A stretch of 64,000 nt of DNA, taken from positions 13,621,374 through 13,685,373 of the forward strand of contig CM026402.1 of the NCBI GenBank assembly GCA_014843695.1, given 5' to 3'. Source of the DNA: Archivesica marissinica (taxonomy: Eukaryota; Mollusca; Bivalvia; Venerida; Vesicomyidae). Both the position numbers and the translations under genes were made by a program. The notes beneath the pieces were generated by a model. It worked only from the letters and a program-made list of their open reading frames with translations. It was not told where the DNA came from and did no database searches. Below, piece by piece: positions 1 through 11,699 of this stretch. Position 1 is the first letter of the stretch. Each line of letters opens with the position of its first letter.

Positions 1-807
1 NNNNNNNNNNNNNNNNNNNNNNNNNNNNNNNNNNNNNNNNNNNNNNNNNNNNNNNNNNNNNNNNNNNNNNNNNNNNNNNNNNNNNNNNNNNNNNNNNNNN
101 NNNNNNNNNNNNNNNNNNNNNNNNNNNNNNNNNNNNNNNNNNNNNNNNNNNNNNNNNNNNNNNNNNNNNNNNNNNNNNNNNNNNNNNNNNNNNNNNNNNN
201 NNNNNNNNNNNNNNNNNNNNNNNNNNNNNNNNNNNNNNNNNNNNNNNNNNNNNNNNNNNNNNNNNNNNNNNNNNNNNNNNNNNNNNNNNNNNNNNNNNNN
301 NNNNNNNNNNNNNNNNNNNNNNNNNNNNNNNNNNNNNNNNNNNNNNNNNNNNNNNNNNNNNNNNNNNNNNNNNNNNNNNNNNNNNNNNNNNNNNNNNNNN
401 NNNNNNNNNNNNNNNNNNNNNNNNNNNNNNNNNNNNNNNNNNNNNNNNNNNNNNNNNNNNNNNNNNNNNNNNNNNNNNNNNNNNNNNNNNNNNNNNNNNN
501 NNNNNNNNNNNNNNNNNNNNNNNNNNNNNNNNNNNNNNNNNNNNNNNNNNNNNNNNNNNNNNNNNNNNNNNNNNNNNNNNNNNNNNNNNNNNNNNNNNNN
601 NNNNNNNNNNNNNNNNNNNNNNNNNNNNNNNNNNNNNNNNNNNNNNNNNNNNNNNNNNNNNNNNNNNNNNNNNNNNNNNNNNNNNNNNNNNNNNNNNNNN
701 NNNNNNNNNNNNNNNNNNNNNNNNNNNNNNNNNNNNNNNNNNNNNNNNNNNNNNNNNNNNNNNNNNNNNNNNNNNNNNNNNNNNNNNNNNNNNNNNNNNN
801 NNNNNNN
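1..807. other. Assembly gap (N run)
   Basis: All bases are N. The gap edge lies directly against a 21-bp tandem repeat, so the assembly probably broke inside or beside that array. Further 3' exons of the minus-strand SLX4-like gene could be hidden here. Confidence 0.99.
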
Positions 808-1121
808 TTCAGCTGTAAGGTATCTACATTCAGCTGTAATATATCTACATTCAGCTGCCATGTATCTACATTCAGCTGTAATATATCTACATTCAGATGT
901 AAGGTATCTACATTAAGCTGTAATATATCTACATTCAGTTGTAAGATATATACATTCAGCTGTAAGGTATCTACATTCAGCTGTAAGATATCTACATTCA
1001 GCTGCCATGTATCTACATTCAGCTGTAATATATCTACATTAAGCTGTAATATATCTACATTCAGCTGCCATGTATCTACATTCAGTTATCTACATTCAAC
1101 TGCAAGGCATCTACATTCAAG
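808..1121. repeat. 21-bp minisatellite next to the gap
   Basis: About 14 tandem copies of a 21-bp unit built around TTCAGCTGTAAGATATCTAC, with variants at the GTAAG/GTAAT/GCCAT position. The left edge is cut by the N gap, so the true length is unknown. Confidence 0.9.
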
Positions 1122-1466
1122 GTCAGCTTTAATTGAGTAATCACACTTTTCTTACAATTAAAAATCTGATCAAATAAAAAAAGGTTTTTGTTTCATTTCC
1201 CATCAAAATGTGATTATTTATCGAAGTGTTCATACAATTCGCTTTCCGAGAGCCGAATATCGGCAGCGTATTATACTGACTCCTTTTATTAACGCCACAT
1301 TTCATTGGCTTAACTTCGGAGGTTCCTTTACAAAATAAACGAAAATGAAAAACGAGTAATGAATAATTTAACATCCGGGCAAGTTTTCAAACATTCTGGA
1401 ATAACTCAAAATTTCAAATAAGAAAAGTCCTATTGAAAACGAAGATAAGTTTAGATTTTTGTTACG

Positions 1467-1637
1467 ATGGCTGGTGATTCTGATGAACATATGAACATTG
1501 ACGATATGTTTCGATCAGATAGTGATGACAGTGACTTTTCTTTGCTTAAATCTGATGATCTTCCGAGTGATCTGGAGTTTTCGTCCAAAAATGAAAGCTC
1601 ACAAATCGAAAACGTTGATTTACCTCAACAAACATAG
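1467..1637 (+). CDS. Small acidic Ser/Asp-rich open frame, unrecognised
   Basis: A 56-residue frame runs from ATG at 1467 to TAG at 1635-1637. It is rich in Asp, Ser and Glu (for example DDMFRSDSDDSDFS) and has no hydrophobic segment. The composition resembles the acidic Ser/Asp-rich leader of transposase-type genes, including the large gene at 24.9 kb in this window, so it may be a stranded 5' exon of a mobile element. I do not recognise it. It lies on the opposite strand to the nearby SLX4-like exons. Chance is a real alternative, although codon composition and a clear initiator make it more coding-like than neighbouring frames. Confidence 0.25.
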   Translation: MAGDSDEHMNIDDMFRSDSDDSDFSLLKSDDLPSDLEFSSKNESSQIENVDLPQQT

Positions 1638-2294
1638 TGGACTTTAAATGCCCTGAGAAATCGAGTATACATTTGTAAATGTGACTCCCAATATATTCCA
1701 GAGAAATAGATTTTTAAAATCTTATTCAGCTTCTCCCTTCTAGTGCCTCCCTTCTAGTGCTGCATAGTAACTTGTATGCCCAACAGAGTAACATGATTAA
1801 GCTCGATCAAAACTGGTATGATGTGTCTATACTGCATCTCCCTGCATACACGATGTACTGGTCGAGTGATTAGTTGTTTGGGATATTTGATACGGTACCA
1901 GGTACAATGTATATAATGGTGCTACATTATTATTAAAACCGATAAAATGTTACATTGTATTTCTTTTTACACAGTACATGTATCAAATTCAATAATAAGA
2001 AAATGGGCATGGTGGTTGTATATGGAGGTCATGATTAATGACCCTCTGAATAAAGACCACCTGTGAACAAAGACCACTTTGCCTACTTCCCAAGGCCGGT
2101 CTTTGTTCACAGGTTGGACTGTAGTTATACTTATATAGCAACTTCCTCGCCACATACAGTGAAACAAGACCATAGGTACACTTCCGAGATGTACTTCAGA
2201 CACGCAAGATTTCCTCTGTAGAACCACTGACCTCCCACAAAGTGGCTTACAGGTTAACTTCCACACTGGGAAATTAGCAATAGTGTGTGTTTAC

Positions 2295-2428
2295 CGTAAT
2301 TCCTTGGGTATGAGGCCCGCTGTCACATGTTCTGTTCGAACTTGTTCCTGGTCTTTCATTAGCTGCAGCATCGTCTCTGTGGGCACACGTAAACTCTGTG
2401 AACATTTCTTCAAGTGTACCAGTCTAGC
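2295..2428 (-). CDS. SLX4: SLX4-like exon: second half of UBZ finger 2
   Basis: Read on the minus strand, this exon follows an acceptor ending TATTATTAG and ends before a GTAAAC donor. Its 44 codons plus two bases begin ARLVHLKKCSQSLRVP and continue through TMLQLMKDQEQ. It joins in phase 0 to the exon at 2977-3097. The HLKKC pair supplies the H and C ligands completing the CPMC started there, giving a UBZ4-type finger. SLX4 is a nuclear scaffold for the SLX1, XPF and MUS81 nucleases, and its paired UBZ4 fingers bind ubiquitin. The following segment resembles the helix after the second finger of vertebrate SLX4. The assignment rests on recalled family pattern, not alignment. The next exon is not seen and may be in the gap. 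Confidence 0.6.
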
Positions 2429-2464
2429 CTAATAATAGAAGATGATTGCAAAACAATCTCTTAA

Positions 2465-2660
2465 TTTATTGGCACGGATGAAAACGTAATATGTGGTAAT
2501 TCATGTGGGAGGAAAATGGAGTACCCGGAGAAACTCACCTGTCTGATTTGGCGACCACCATTACCATCTCATATACATGCCGGTCAGAGGATCGAACCCA
2601 GGTTTCATTGGTGAGAAGTGAACATGCTAATCATTGCGAATTTGTACACACTTGCTCCTG
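2465..2660 (-). mobile_element. SINE family 4 copy (tRNA-derived), diverged
   Basis: Matches the copies at 36385 and 42175: GTGTGGGAGG, GGAGTACCCGG, CACCTGTC and GGCGACCACC occur in the same order, ending in a degraded tRNA-like head with a GATCGAACC box B. The tRNA-like 5' end is on the right, so the element is on the minus strand. It lies in the intron between two SLX4-like exons. Confidence 0.7.
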
Positions 2661-2976
2661 GTTGACCTTGAAAAATGTCACAGTAGGCGATAGTAATCTC
2701 TGCATATGGGCAAATAAGGCTGAACAGGCCCCCGCCATTACAATGGCAAGATGTGTTGTTTGCTGACAGGTGGTCTTATATACCAGGCTAAATATCAAAA
2801 TGATGTTTTTGAAGTAATGTTTTTTTTTAAATCTTTATTCGCAGGTTGTCTTATTACTTGGTGATTTTTATTCACATTCTTTAGTCTTTTTTTTTGCAGG
2901 TGATGTGTTTCGCAAGTGGCTTTTATCACAGATTGCATTAAATTTTAATTCCTGGCTAATATTTATTACAACTTAC

Positions 2977-3097
2977 GCTCTCCGATTTGATGCATTTTCC
3001 ACACATAGGACAGTCTAACACGACAGTTCTTGCTGACTCAAGCAGCTGGACTTCCTCTCTCTTCCGTTTATCCACTGCTTCCACTCTATCAATACAT
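2977..3097 (-). CDS. SLX4: SLX4-like exon: linker and first half of UBZ finger 2
   Basis: Minus-strand exon of 121 nt (1 + 40 codons) between a TTTAAG acceptor and a GTAAGT donor. Its first base completes the Arg codon begun by AG at the end of the exon at 6611-6701, so the join reads HVNR then CIDRVEAVDK, finishing the first finger's last Cys. It then encodes a basic/acidic linker and LDCPMCGKCIKSES, the CxxC of a second finger completed by the 2295-2428 exon. Phase agreement at both junctions is strong internal support that these are real exons of one gene. SLX4 is the best family match because of two adjacent UBZ4 fingers with HVNRC. Other UBZ4 proteins usually carry one finger. Confidence 0.65.
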
Positions 3098-3228
3098 CTT
3101 AAATATCATAAAAACAACTCATAAATATATACACGTAGGATATTAATAACTCCGAAAACAGAACAGAAACAGGGGAATAACTCTTGTGTTTTCATGGACG
3201 AAATTCAAAGTTATGTTCATATTCTTTT

Positions 3229-3320
3229 TTTACGTTTATTTATCGTCGCTACCGGCTACCCATATGAGCAATGCCTCCTGAGATTAGTCATTTTAGATTT
3301 TTGGAGGATAGCAGATAGAC
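3229..3320 (-). mobile_element. SINE family 1 fragment (3' end) abutting the minisatellite
   Basis: Contains the SINE1 3' module in reverse: ACGTTTATTTATCGTCGCTA, CCATATGAG, GCCTCCTGA and TTTTTGGAGGATAG. It then changes, without spacer, into the 30-bp array at the point where intact SINE1 copies read ATACAGACAGAGAC. The array unit contains nearly the same string. Confidence 0.8.
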
Positions 3321-6300
3321 AGAGATATACAGTAATCACTGTGACCATATAGAGATATACAGCAATCACTGTGACTATACAGAGATATATACAGCAATCA
3401 CTGTGACCAGACAGAGATATACAGCAATCAATGTGACCAGACAGAGATATACAGCAATCACTGTGACTAGACAGAGATATACAGCAATCACTGTGACCAG
3501 ACAGAGGTGCACAGCAATCACTGTGACCATACAGAGATATATACAGCAATCACTGTGACCATACAGAGATATACAGCAATCACTGTGACCATACAGAGAT
3601 ATACAGCAATCACTGTGACCATACAGATATATACAGCAATCACTGTGACCAGACAGAGATATACAGCAATCACTGTGACCAGACAGAGGTGCACAGCAAT
3701 CACTGTGACCATACAGAGATATATACAGCAATCACTGTGACCATACAGAGATATACAGCAATCACTGTGACCATACAGAGATATACAGCAATCACTGTGA
3801 CCATACAGATATATACAGCAATCACTGTGACCAGACAGAGATATACAGCAATCACTGTGACCAGACAGAGGTGCACAGCAATCACTGTGACCATACAGAG
3901 ATATATACAGCAATCACTGTGACCATACAGAGATATACAGCAATCACTGTGACCATACAGAGATATACAGCAATCACTGTGACCATACAGATATATACAG
4001 CAATCACTGTGACCAGACAGAGATATACAGCAATCACTGTGACCAGACAGAGGTGCACAGCAATCACTGTGACCATACAGAGATATATACAGCAATCACT
4101 GTGACCATACAGAGATATACAGCAATCACTGTGACCATACAGAGATATACAGCAATCACTGTGACCAGACAGAGATATACAGCAATCACTGTGACCAGAC
4201 AGAGATGTACAGCAATCACTGTGACCAGACAGAGGTGCACAGCAATCACTGTGACCAGACAGAGATATACAGCAATCACTGTGACCATACAGAGATATAC
4301 AGCAATCACTGTGACCATACAGAGATATACAGATATATACAGCAATCACTGTGACCATACAGAGATATACAGATATATACAGCAATCACTGTGACCATAC
4401 AGAGATATACAGCAATCACTGTGACTAGATAGAGATATATACAGCAATCACTGTGACTAGATAGAGATATATACAGCAATCACTGTGACCATTCAGAGAT
4501 ATACAGCAATCACTGTGACCATACAGAGATATACAGCAATCACTGTGACCAGACAGAGATATACAGCAATCACTGTGACCAGACAGAGATATACAGTAAT
4601 CACTGTGACCATACAGATATATACAGCAATCACTGTGACCATACAGATATATACAGCAATCACTGTGACCATACAGAGATATACAGCAATCACTGTGACC
4701 ATACAGATATATACAGCAATCACTGTGACCATACAGAGATATACAGCAATCACTATGACCATACAGATATATACAGCAATCACTGTGACCATACAGATAT
4801 ATACAGCAATCACTGTGCCCATACAGATATATACAGCAATCACTGTGACCATACAGATATATACAGCAATCACTGTGCCCATACAGCGATATACAGCAAT
4901 CACTGTGCCCATACAGAGATATACAGCACTCACTGTGACCAGACAGAGATATACAGCAATCACTGTGACCATACAGAGATATACAGCAATCACTGTGACC
5001 ATACAGAGATATACAGCAATCACTGTGACCATACAGAGATATACAGCAATCACTGTGACCATACAGATATATACAGCAATCACTGTGACCATACAGATAT
5101 ATACAGCAATCACTGTGACCATACAGATATATACAGCAATCACTGTGACTAGATAGAGATATACAGTAATCACTGTGACCATACAGAGATATACAGCAAT
5201 CACTGTGACCATACAGAGATATACAGCAATCACTGTGACCAGACAGAGATATACAGCAATCACTGTGACCAGACAGAGATATACAGCAATCACTGTGACC
5301 ATACAGATATATACAGCAATCACTGTGACCATACAGAGATATACAGCAATCACTGTGACCAGACAGAGATATACAGCAATCACTGTGACCATACAGAGAT
5401 ATATAGCAATCACTGTGACCAGACAGAGATATACAGCAATCACTGTGACCAGACAGAGATGTACAGCCATTACTGTGACCAGACAGAGATATACAGCAAT
5501 CACTGTGACCAGACAGAGATATACAGCTACCACTGTGACCAGACAGAGATATACAGCCATCACTGTGACCATTCAGAGATATACAGCAATCACTGTGACC
5601 AGACAGAGATATACAGCAATCACTGTGACCAGACAGAGATATACAGCAATCACTGTGACCATTCAGAGATATACAGCAATCACTGTGACCATTCAGAGAT
5701 ATACAGCAATCACTGTGACCATACAGATATATACAGCAATCACTGTGACCATTCAGAGATATACAGCAATCACTGTGACCATACAGAGATATACAGCAAT
5801 CACTGTGACCATACAGAGATATACAGCAATCACTGTGACCATACAGAGATATACAGCCATCACTGTGACCAGACAGAGATATACAGCAATCACTGTGACC
5901 AGACAGAGATATACAGCTATCACTGTGACCAGACAGAGATATACAGCCATCACTGTGACCATCCAGAGATATACAGCAATCACTGTGACCAGACAGAGAT
6001 ATACAGCAATCACTGTGACCATACAGAGATATACAGCAATCACTGTGACCAGACAGAGATATACAGCAATCACTGTGACTAGATAGAGATATATACAGCA
6101 ATCACTGTGACTAGATACAGAGATATACAGCAATCACTGTGACCATACAGAGATATACAGCAATCACTGTGACCATACAGAGATATACAGCCATCACTGT
6201 GACCAGACAGAGATATACAGCAATCACTGTGACCAGACAGAGATATACAGCTATCACTGTGACCAGACAGAGATATACAGCCATCACTGTGACCATCCAG

Positions 6301-6610
6301 AGATATACAGCAATCACTGTGACCAGACAGAGATATACAGCAATCACTGTGACCATACAGAGATATACAGCAATCACTGTGACCAGACAGAGATATACAG
6401 CAATCACTGTGACCATACAGAGATATATACAGCAATCACTGTGACCATACAGAGATGTACAGCAATCACTGTGACCAGACAGAGATATACAGCAATCACT
6501 GTGACCATACAGAGATATATACAGCAATCACTGTGACCATACAGAGATATACAGCAATCACTGTGACCAGACAGAGATATACAGCAATCACTGTGACCAG
6601 ACAGATATAC
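3319..6610. repeat. 3.3-kb minisatellite, 30-bp unit, with a 182-bp higher-order block
   Basis: About 110 copies of a 30-bp unit (parts: AGACAGAGATATACAGC, AATCACTGTGACC). Between about 3507 and 4095, six units plus a 2-bp insertion form a 182-bp block repeated three times nearly identically. A second block around 5850-5970 recurs about 334 bp later. Because 30 is a multiple of 3 and the unit lacks stops, frames of up to 558 codons stay open on both strands; these are artefacts. The right edge coincides with the splice donor of the SLX4-like exon at 6611, so the array fills most of that intron. Confidence 0.97.
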
Positions 6611-6701
6611 CTGTTTACATGTTGTTCCCTGCGTTGTACACTCATGAGATCCAAGTTCTTGTTGCATACCTGACATATAGCCAACAACTCTGTGGCGTCT
6701 C
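6611..6701 (-). CDS. SLX4: SLX4-like exon: UBZ finger 1
   Basis: Minus-strand exon of 91 nt (2 + 29 codons + 2), between a TTTCTGCAG acceptor and a GTATAT donor. It encodes DATELLAICQVCNKNLDLMS followed by VQRREQHVN. The CQVC pair, the His of QHVN and the Cys from the next exon (HVNR-C) form a CxxC...H...C UBZ4 finger. The preceding exon must supply one base, and the candidate exon at 15400-15639 ends in that phase. The donor lies exactly at the edge of the 3.3-kb minisatellite. The family call as SLX4 is from motif memory. A different UBZ4 repair protein is possible but less likely given the second finger. Confidence 0.65.
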
Positions 6702-7866
6702 CTGCAGAAACTGAAAATTTGAAAACATACAATAGTTTGTCACACAGACTTTATCATAAATTTAAGGGCAATAGCAAGGAGCATCTAACGGGATTGGGGC
6801 AGTATCTGGAGGTACACAATCCAGTACCGGGATACAAACATGTGCTAGAAAACAAATACAATTGACCAGTAGCTGCCTGTCAATCAAACTAAACAATAAT
6901 CCAATCAGATATCGTTATTTCACAACACGTGTCTCGAATTAATATCCTCCGATAAGCTACCATGAAAACTACATTGTAATAACGGGGAAGCTGCCGTTTT
7001 AAAATTAGAAAATAATGATTAACCCTTTATTAGATATAGATATGGAAATTAATTGTATGTAAACATTTAACAAATATTATTCATAGACTACAGATAAACA
7101 TTCTAGCTAGATAGATACATTTAAAGACAAATCGGTACAAAGATTAAAGATATTCATGCTTGATGAGCGATTTAATTTCACTGTTATTGGCAATGTTTGT
7201 GCAAAAACTGTCATTCTTTTGTTGAATTTTAATTGTTGATGATATTTTACTAATCTGAATGCTCCAGGCTATGTGATGCACCATATAAGTGCTTAATCAC
7301 CTTGTGTATTATACAATATACCATTATACTGACTGGGGACACTCTGATTGGATGTTTAGACAGCTGTCGATCATCTTATACATATCAAGCCTGATAGTTA
7401 TATATCGATATATAGTTTATATTTTACATTTGTTTTAATTATTAGAAAATTATAAGCAGAAATATTGCATCATCACTGTTATAAGGATCATTCTCAGTAA
7501 ATGTCTTAGTAGTTATATAAGTTCGTTCATATGTAAATTTATGTTTATTTACTTGTAATCCGTGTATGTCGAGGGAAGTAAAGTGTGTATACAACAGGAA
7601 ATTGATAGATACATTGATGTTTTATACAAATAAATGACAGGTATTTCATCGTTCCCCCTCTTTGTGCCACACAATATCTACGTACTATGATCATGACCAT
7701 CCATCAGCAATAGTTACTGCTTTATATGCGACTGACACCCATCTTATTATTTTAGTGTAGTACTAGTATAACATAAATAGTTACAGTGTATTTTTCGACA
7801 CCACACTCCCTTCAGACAAATATTTCCGGCACGTTCTAAATATAATACGTTCAATCAGGGCCTGTT
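6702..7866. other. AT-rich intronic/intergenic sequence, no gene seen
   Basis: Unique-looking AT-rich sequence with no convincing exon or repeat. If the 15400-15639 exon belongs to the SLX4-like gene, this is part of its intron. Confidence 0.6.
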
Positions 7867-8940
7867 TTATCTAGCTATAGTCCTGGTTCAATCCATATAG
7901 TTCTATATAACATATAGCCATATTGTATTTGTTTGTCGGAAGTTTCGCGTTACTGTTTTATCTAGCTATAGTCCTGGTTCAATCCATATAGTTCTATATA
8001 ACATATAGCCATATTGTATTTGTTTGTCGGAAGTTTCGCATTACTGTTTTATCTAGCTATAGTCCTGGTTCAATCCATATAGTTCTATATCTATATATCA
8101 TATAGCCATATTGTATTTGTTTGTCGGAGGTTACTGTTTTATCTAGCTATAGTCCTGGTTCAATCCATATAGTTCTATATAACATATAGCCATATTGTAT
8201 TTGTTTGTCGGAAGTTTCGCGTTACTGTTTTATCTAGCTATAGTCCTGGTTCAATCCATATAGTTCTATATAACATATAGCCATATTGTATTTGTTTGTC
8301 GGAAGTTTCGCATTACTGTTTTATCTAGCTATAGTCCTGGTTCAATCCATATAGTTCTATATCTATATATCATATAGCCATATTGTATTTGTTTGTCGGA
8401 GGTTACTGTTTTATCTAGCTATAGTCCTGGTTCAATCCATATAGTTCTATATAACATATAGCCATATTGTATTTGTTTGTCGGAAGTTTCGCGTTACTGT
8501 TTTATCTAGCTATAGTCCTGGTTCAATCCATATAGTTCTATATAACATATAGCCATATTGTATTTGTTTGTCGGAGGTTTCGTGTTACTGTTTTATCTAG
8601 CTATAGTCCTGGTTCAATCCATATAGTTCTATATATCATATAGCCATATTGTATTTGTTTGTCGGAGGTTACTGTTTTATCTAGCTATAGTCCTGGTTCA
8701 ATCCATATAGTTCTATATATCATATAGCCATATTGTATTTGTTTGTCGGAGGTTACTGTTTTATCTAGCTATAGTCCTAGTTCAATCCATATAGTTCTAA
8801 ATAACATATAGCCATATTGTATTTGTTTGTCGGAGGTTTCGTGTTACTGTTTTATCTAGCTATAGTCCTGGTTCAATCCATATAGTTCTATATATCATAT
8901 AGCCATATTGTATTTGTTTGTCGGAGGTTTCGTGTTACTG
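7867..8940. repeat. Satellite of about 90 bp, 12 units, with A-B-C higher-order order
   Basis: Twelve units starting TTTTATCTAGCTATAGTCC and ending TTACTG. Variants differ in the middle (ATAACATATAG versus ATATATCATATAG) and at the end (GAAGTTTCGCG, GAAGTTTCGCA, GAGGTTACTG). The first six run A-B-C-A-B-C, the seventh is A, and the rest mix variants. The right end supplies the target site of the Mutator-like element. Confidence 0.93.
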
Positions 8941-9718
8941 GCTGTCAGACACTTCGACCCCAAAATCAAAATCTTCGGACAACTCGACCCCAAAAACATC
9001 ACGACCCCCATATAATCAGTACTACTAGGCGGTGATATTATATATTATTTAATTTGTGGTTGTCAACGGTCGTTGCTGATATTTTATTTTGTAGAAAGTA
9101 TTGGTATGTCATACATATATGTTAATATATGTTTATAAACATTTATTATCATTAATGTTATACGTGAAATCAGCCGCAATTTATGCACGTGGTAAGGGAT
9201 GTCACATTCTAATAGAATAGACGTGTATTAATAGTTGTATACTGTTTTTGTTTTACTTATCCATAATTTGCGGTTGATTTCACGGATAATATTAATTACT
9301 ATACTTACATTATATAATATGACATACACATACGTTATCAGTTCAATAAATTTGTACATAGATGTACGGTAATGATGGATATTTTATATTGGATATTTTA
9401 TATGGTTCTTAAATATAATGTATTTGTGCAAAATTTACAATTGTGCAATAAAATATTTAAAACTTTTAAATAGTTGGTAATCACAAATTAAATTATTAGA
9501 CCTAACTCGCATTTCCACAATAGGTACATTAACAAAGTAACGAAGGTTGAATTACACATATGCTACAAATTGTCATGTCTTCAAGTACATAAATATGTTC
9601 CTGCGTATCATATGGACCCTATTATGTCAGAATACAAAGTTTAATATCATTAGCAGTTCTTTTGTCGATTGAATTATATATAATATTATACATATATTTA
9701 CATGAAATACACACTTAC

Positions 9719-9821
9719 CCGTGTTGCACGTGCGATATTGCCATTTATCACACCGATTGCAAGAAAGCGCATGCTGCCGAGGGCGCACTGCCTCATCACA
9801 AAAGACACAGTTATCCGTCAT
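9719..9821 (-). CDS. 5' exon with Cys-rich zinc-binding domain, MULE-protein type
   Basis: Starting at ATG 9821-9819 (minus), the exon encodes 34 codons with CVFCDEAVRPRQ, then LSCNRCDKWQ and RTC, and ends at a consensus GTAAGT donor with one base over. The CxxC...CxxC...C arrangement with VRPRQ is, as I recall, a recurrent N-terminal module in mollusc and cnidarian transposase-type (MULE/FLYWCH-like) proteins. Its position inside a block with Mutator-type target duplication agrees. The gene points toward the left end of the element only about 780 bp away, and no downstream catalytic exon is visible, so it is probably a remnant. There is nearly no chance that an open frame with this motif and an in-frame donor is random. 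Confidence 0.55.
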
Positions 9822-10289
9822 AATCACAAATCAATAACACACATACACAATTAATATTCAAAAGAATATAGGACACAATCACAAAACAAATTCAAAAACA
9901 GAATCCAAGACACATAATTAAATAACACTGGAATTATAGTATTGTATAGTAATTATGTCCGAAAACAGTAATCAGGGATGAGAGTGGCCAGTGAAAAAAA
10001 CATGTTCACATAATGTTTACTACTCAGTACCCACTACTATAATGTCACTTATGTGAGCCAAATCAAAATAAATGTCATATGATCTATTAGTGATGATAGT
10101 ACATGGTAAAGTGTACATATAAAATGCCAGTCTTTTGTATCCACATGCTCTTGGATTTTGATGTCTGTTTAGTTTCTGATTTACAATGACTAAAAAATTT
10201 GAATAAAATCTATTACATATGAACTTCACTCAGGAATAAAAACAGGTTTGCCTAAATCAATTTAGTACACAAGCACACTATTGAACTCT

Positions 10290-11561
10290 TCAATGCTTCT
10301 TTGACGCCATCCTCTTCTTTGCAAGAGCAGTAAGTCTGGCTTTGGCAGCTTCATGTTTAGATTTTTTTTCCAGAAACACTCTTTGCTGCGACAACTGCAG
10401 CGTCCTGGGCTTTCCTTTTTGACTGCAGCTTGTGTTATTGAATGTCAAGTGATAAGTTTTTTCTGCTCTATTTCGCTTTTAACACTGTCTTGTTCAGATT
10501 TATATGATTGGTATGCACTTCTAATATTTTGACACAGTTTACCATCGACTGGCTCATGAATAATAATCCTTCTTGCCAAAAAGTGCCACTGCAGTTTTGC
10601 CACTCGCCTTCATGGGATATCTGACACTCTGTATGGCACTGTAAGTCTTGATGCCCAATCAACTTGATTTGGCATCCAGTATATCTCCCATACTATTGAA
10701 GGAGCATTCCACTTGAGGCCCATGGAAGCAACTTAATAGAGCTTTCACAATCTTGGAAAGGGTGGGGTAGTTGCCACACTCAAACACATTTTCAGTCCAC
10801 CATGTGTCCAAGCGATATGGTCCTGTTGGTCTAACAATTTTGCCACCAGTGTGCAATCTCCTAACCTCCAAATCATACATATTCTCTTCATCATTGGACA
10901 GGACTTCCTTCATATCTGACTTTAGCTCCAACATGTGCTTGACAGTCACAGAGTGGCCCAGAGCTAACGGATCCAGGGCTGATAGGCATGTCAGAAGACT
11001 GTTGTTGACCGGTGTCACATGAGATTTTCACCCGCGCGATATAAAATAGTCAGATGACTCTCACATACCATAAGATAGAAGCAACACAGCAACAACAACG
11101 TTTGACAAAAATATTGGGGGGCGGGTGAAAGTCTCATGGGGGGGTGAACATTTCATGGCATTTTTTTCACCCATGGGTGAAAATGTCGCGCGATATTTTC
11201 ACCCACAGGTGAAAAAATAGGCGGGTGAAAATATCATATGACACCGGCATTCTTTTCTGCAGCTGTTGACCACAGTACCTGGAAGAACATAATTGGTTCT
11301 TCTTGTTTTCAGCTGGTCCTGATGTTTCTTAGTATTTACATGACTCTGGAAGGTCTTCCACCCACGACTTTTGTACACCAGTTCACAATCACACCAAAGA
11401 CAATATGCCTTCCCGGGAGTAGTCAGCTTTCGGATAAAGGTTGACAGGAACACGTCATCGACTTTCCTTTCAAGCCACTCCCATTTCCATTGGTTTGAAA
11501 GACCGACATCAAGTTGCTTAGCATCGCAACTGTTCCTGTCCAGGATGTCGGATCGACCCAT
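10290..11561 (-). pseudogene. Broken BED-finger / hAT-like transposase-derived gene
   Basis: Minus strand. From ATG at 11561 a frame encodes CLWCDCELVYKSRGW followed by FQSHVNTKKHQ, a CxxC...HxxxxxH BED-type finger. It is then interrupted by a MITE (11009-11247). Coding resumes with a 119-residue frame containing YPTLSKIVKALLSCFHGPQ and ECSFNSMGDI, resembling a hAT C-terminal dimerisation region. After a frameshift near 10660 it continues, and after another ends in the basic tail LEKKSKHEAAKARLTALAKK with stop at 10290-10292. The several hundred residues normally holding the catalytic domain between finger and C-terminus are absent, so this is a deletion derivative or a BED-hATC gene lacking a core. 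It sits inside the Mutator-like element on the same strand as the zinc-finger exon. Confidence 0.6.
11009..11247. mobile_element. 239-bp MITE inserted in the BED/hAT-like gene
   Basis: Terminal inverted repeats CCGGTGTCA(C/T)ATGA(G/T)ATTTTCACCC, with several further internal inverted copies of the TTTCACCC motif and GCGCGATA. It splits the BED part from the C-terminal part of the gene. No clear target duplication was resolved. Confidence 0.75.
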
Positions 11562-11699
11562 GATGTCACGACAACACCTGTAACATACAACATTTTGACA
11601 TTGCAAATATCTCCACATACAAAACAATAGTGGCTGCACAAGGCTCACAGACCCTGCTCGAAAAACGGGCCAAGTTCGAACCTCCAAGGCAAAATAGTC

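Noticed and set aside
4425..6101. 558-codon frame of GHSDCCISLS-type repeats, and the reverse ITVTIQRYTA repeats
   Set aside because: The 30-bp unit is a multiple of 3 and has no stop, so both strands stay open. No start context, flanking exon or non-repeat sequence supports a protein.
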